The notes under the pieces are model-generated. The model did no database searches. It was given only the letters and a program-made list of their open reading frames with translations, and was not told the DNA's origin. Positions 12,418-13,097 of a DNA stretch of 13,097 nt are shown one piece after another. How positions within the stretch are numbered: the first letter of the stretch is position 1; each line of letters opens with the position of its first letter. Both the position numbers and the translations under genes were made by a program. This DNA is from Helicobacter_B zhangjianzhongii (lineage in GTDB: Bacteria > Campylobacterota > Campylobacteria > Campylobacterales > Helicobacteraceae). The stretch spans positions 1 to 13,097 of the forward strand of contig NZ_JANURN010000015.1 in NCBI RefSeq assembly GCF_030249855.1, given 5' to 3'.

Positions 12418-12554
12418 CGCAGCGAAGTTTCTTTAGAAAACAAGCGCAGCGAAGTTTCTTTAGAAAACAAGCGCAGCGAAGTTTCTTTAGAAAACAAGCG
12501 CAGCGAAGTTTCTTTAGAAAACAAGCGCAGCGAAGTTTCTTTAGAAAACAAGCG
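12410..12554 (+). repeat. 27-bp tandem repeat, 5 full units plus 10 bp
   Basis: Units start at 12410, 12437, 12464, 12491 and 12518, each beginning AAAACAAGCGCAGCG and ending GTTTCTTTAG, with a partial sixth at 12545-12554. All five units are identical. The period is a multiple of three, so it is open on both strands. There are no variable spacers, so it is not a CRISPR array. Each unit is the inverse of parts of the preceding repeat (CTAAAGAAAC at 12332-12341 and CTTGTTTT at 12365-12372). Confidence 0.97.
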
Positions 12555-12653
12555 ATTTTGAATAAATCAAACAAGAGTGAAGCACGCGTTAAGTAAGAGA
12601 GTAGAGTAAGACTAGCCCACCTCCTTAACGATCAAGGTGAGCTATGGATTATC

Positions 12654-12725
12654 CTAGTAGCACTTGACTACTATGAGACATAGTAGTATCATAGCGACTA
12701 AGATTTTCAGACAAATCTTACTCAT
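12654..12725 (-). CDS. Candidate type I toxin: 23-residue hydrophobic peptide
   Basis: On the minus strand an ATG at 12725 opens a 23-codon frame ending TAG (12654-12656). The peptide starts MSKICLKILVAM, continues ILLCLIVV and ends KCY: a short basic N-terminus, a roughly 16-residue hydrophobic stretch that could span or insert in the membrane, and a polar end. A near-perfect Shine-Dalgarno, AAAGGAGG, is 5 nt upstream and lies within a hairpin (12727-12754). Two more perfect hairpins fall in the frame itself (9-bp stem 12667-12687; 8-bp stem 12699-12720). Small hydrophobic peptide, strong but masked ribosome site and heavily folded RNA are the hallmarks of type I toxin mRNAs (AapA in Helicobacter, Ibs/Hok elsewhere). 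I do not recognise the sequence as a member of a named family. An antisense antitoxin was not clearly located. Confidence 0.45.
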   Translation of the reverse strand: MSKICLKILVAMILLCLIVVKCY

Positions 12726-12726
12726 T

Positions 12727-12754
12727 GTAACCTCCTTTATTCAAAGTAGGTTAC
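12727..12754 (-). promoter_or_regulatory. Hairpin sequestering the ribosome binding site of the 23-codon ORF
   Basis: GTAACC (12727-12732) pairs with GGTTAC (12749-12754), and CTTT (12735-12738) with AAAG (12743-12746), leaving a 4-nt loop. On the minus strand the right half contains AAAGGAGG, so the ribosome binding site would be paired in the folded transcript. Confidence 0.6.
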
Positions 12755-12781
12755 GCCAAGAGAGGTCGCACTCTCTTGGGC
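12755..12781 (-). promoter_or_regulatory. Leader hairpin upstream of the 23-codon ORF
   Basis: CCAAGAGAG (12756-12764) and CTCTCTTGG (12771-12779) form a perfect 9-bp stem with a 6-nt loop, just 5' of the ribosome-site hairpin on the minus strand. An alternative pairing, AGAGGT with ACCTCT, overlaps the same bases, so the leader could switch between folds. Confidence 0.55.
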
Positions 12782-12794
12782 AACCTCTGCTACA

Positions 12795-12800
12795 ATTCTA
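12795..12800 (-). promoter_or_regulatory. Possible -10 element for the 23-codon ORF
   Basis: TAGAAT on the minus strand would start a transcript near 12788, giving a leader of about 62 nt that begins at the two hairpins. Only one mismatch to TATAAT; no -35 was seen. Confidence 0.35.
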
Positions 12801-12820
12801 CCCACTTCCTAAATACTCAC

Positions 12821-12837
12821 CCTAGAATCCACTTTTT
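12821..12837 (+). repeat. TAGAATCCACTTTTT dispersed repeat
   Basis: CCTAGAATCCACTTTTT, just upstream of the putative toxin promoter and 33 bp before the A16 tract. Confidence 0.85.
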
Positions 12838-12869
12838 AAAACCGCCAAACCCCCAAATCTACGCAAAAC

Positions 12870-12885
12870 AAAAAAAAAAAAAAAA
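12870..12885 (+). repeat. A16 homopolymer upstream of the phase-variable gene
   Basis: Sixteen As, ending 43 bp before the likely -10 box at 12929. A tract of this length is prone to slippage, and in this position would change promoter spacing or curvature. Confidence 0.75.
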
Positions 12886-12928
12886 CGATTTTTCTCAATA
12901 ATTCTTGCATTTTAAGCAAAATATTTTT

Positions 12929-12965
12929 TACAATTTCTGCGCTTTATCTTAAACCTTATAAGGAG
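12929..12965 (+). promoter_or_regulatory. Promoter and ribosome binding site of the right-end gene
   Basis: TACAAT at 12929-12934 in an AT-rich setting is a good -10 box. AAGGAG at 12960-12965 lies 5 nt before ATG 12971. Both are strong, arguing that the downstream frame is a real gene despite the early stop. Confidence 0.6.
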
Positions 12966-12970
12966 TCTTT

Positions 12971-13097
12971 ATGAAAACTTCACATAATAACGCCCCACAC
13001 AAACGGGGGGGGGGGGGGGAAATAATATCTCTCTAAATGCTTCTACTAGATTCTCTCAAAAGGTTGCTTTATCTATCGCTTGTATCTCGTGCTTAAC
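12971..13097 (+). CDS. 5' end of a phase-variable gene, out of frame in this sequence
   Basis: ATG 12971 begins MKTSHNNAPHKR and then runs into a G15 tract. With 15 Gs the frame reads GGGGEIISL and stops at TAA (13034-13036). With 13 or 16 Gs it would continue as GNNISLNASTRFSQ and KVALSIACISCL to the window end with no stop; 14 Gs stops at once. The restored N-terminus has a basic/polar leader followed by a hydrophobic core (VALSIACISCL), like the extended signal region of a secreted or outer-membrane protein such as an autotransporter. The gene is cut by the window edge, so its identity cannot be told. I judge it a contingency gene in the OFF state, or a tract length miscalled in the assembly. 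Confidence 0.65.
13005..13019 (+). repeat. G15 homopolymer, phase-variation switch
   Basis: Fifteen Gs beginning 34 bp after the start codon, within the coding frame. Tracts of this kind are the main contingency switch in Helicobacter and Campylobacter. Confidence 0.85.

Larger units (their letters stand above)
12281..12970. other. 690-bp spacer after the chemoreceptor: structured repeats, tandem array, toxin-like mini-gene
   Basis: There is no conventional gene. Contents in order: structured repeat copy 3 (12285-12417), 27-bp tandem array (12410-12554), a minus-strand 23-codon ORF with leader hairpins (12654-12781), its possible promoter (12795-12800), a TAGAATCC copy (12821-12837), an A16 tract (12870-12885), then the promoter and ribosome binding site of the gene starting at 12971. 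Open frames through the tandem array on both strands are artefacts of its 27-bp (9-codon) period. Confidence 0.75.

Noticed and set aside
12410..12554. CRISPR array
   Set aside because: Units are contiguous and identical with no variable spacers, and no cas gene is present.
12347..12596. Long open frames on both strands through the 27-bp array, giving KQAQRSFFR- or FLKKLRCAC-type repeat proteins
   Set aside because: The 27-bp period keeps all frames without stops by construction; no ribosome binding site precedes either frame, and the two mirror each other.
1..13097. Retron, diversity-generating retroelement or phage module, suggested by the structured repeats with variable interiors
   Set aside because: No reverse transcriptase, template/variable repeat pair with adenine-biased changes, integrase or phage structural gene is in the window.
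1..13097. tRNA or rRNA genes
   Set aside because: No cloverleaf with a T-arm GGTTCRA-type stretch and no rRNA signature sequence was seen in the spacers.

Overview
The window looks like a chromosomal segment of a Helicobacter-type bacterium (Campylobacterota, probably the enterohepatic group). This is inferred from gene content and style: a BioG-type biotin esterase, a nadE-lpxK pair, a short-tailed double-Cache chemoreceptor, a bacteriohemerythrin, long G/A/C homopolymers, and a short repeat (CTAGAATCCACTTTT) scattered through spacers and inside reading frames. No database search was possible, so the genus is a judgement.

Layout. 1-105 is the 3' end of a chemoreceptor gene, followed by a 403-bp repeat-filled spacer. 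509-4815 is a biotin locus: bioA on the minus strand, divergent from bioF and a fused bioG-bioC gene on the plus strand (20-bp overlap). A 675-bp spacer made almost wholly of repeats (4816-5490) separates the converging bioGC and dedA genes. dedA (minus) is divergent from a bacteriohemerythrin gene (plus), which is followed by a small exported protein of unknown function, nadE (NAD synthetase) and lpxK (lipid A 4'-kinase with a 250-residue C-terminal extension). A sigma28-like promoter then precedes a full chemoreceptor gene (10160-12280), whose last 105 bp and following 67 bp are almost identical to the left edge of the window. The right end (12281-13097) is accessory in character: a structured repeat, a five-unit 27-bp tandem array, a minus-strand 23-codon hydrophobic ORF with a strong but hairpin-sequestered ribosome binding site (candidate type I toxin), an A16 tract, and the start of a gene interrupted by a G15 tract that leaves it out of frame here.

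How the genes work together. BioC methylates malonyl-ACP so that fatty acid synthesis can build pimeloyl-ACP methyl ester, BioG removes the methyl group, BioF makes KAPA (8-amino-7-oxononanoate) and BioA makes DAPA (7,8-diaminononanoate). bioD and bioB are not in the window. nadE and lpxK are core metabolism and envelope genes. The chemoreceptor and the right-end gene are surface or behaviour genes with homopolymers that could vary by slippage.

The most notable features not explained by ordinary annotation are: (1) the hidden toxin-like peptide gene with RNA hairpins; (2) a stem-loop repeat family sitting 3-15 nt after three stop codons, with compensatory base changes between copies; (3) the CTAGAATCCACTTTT repeat, which lies inside four proteins, supplies two stop codons and marks the BioG/BioC fusion joint; (4) the OFF-phase G15 gene; and (5) the near-identical 172-bp direct repeats that bracket the window.
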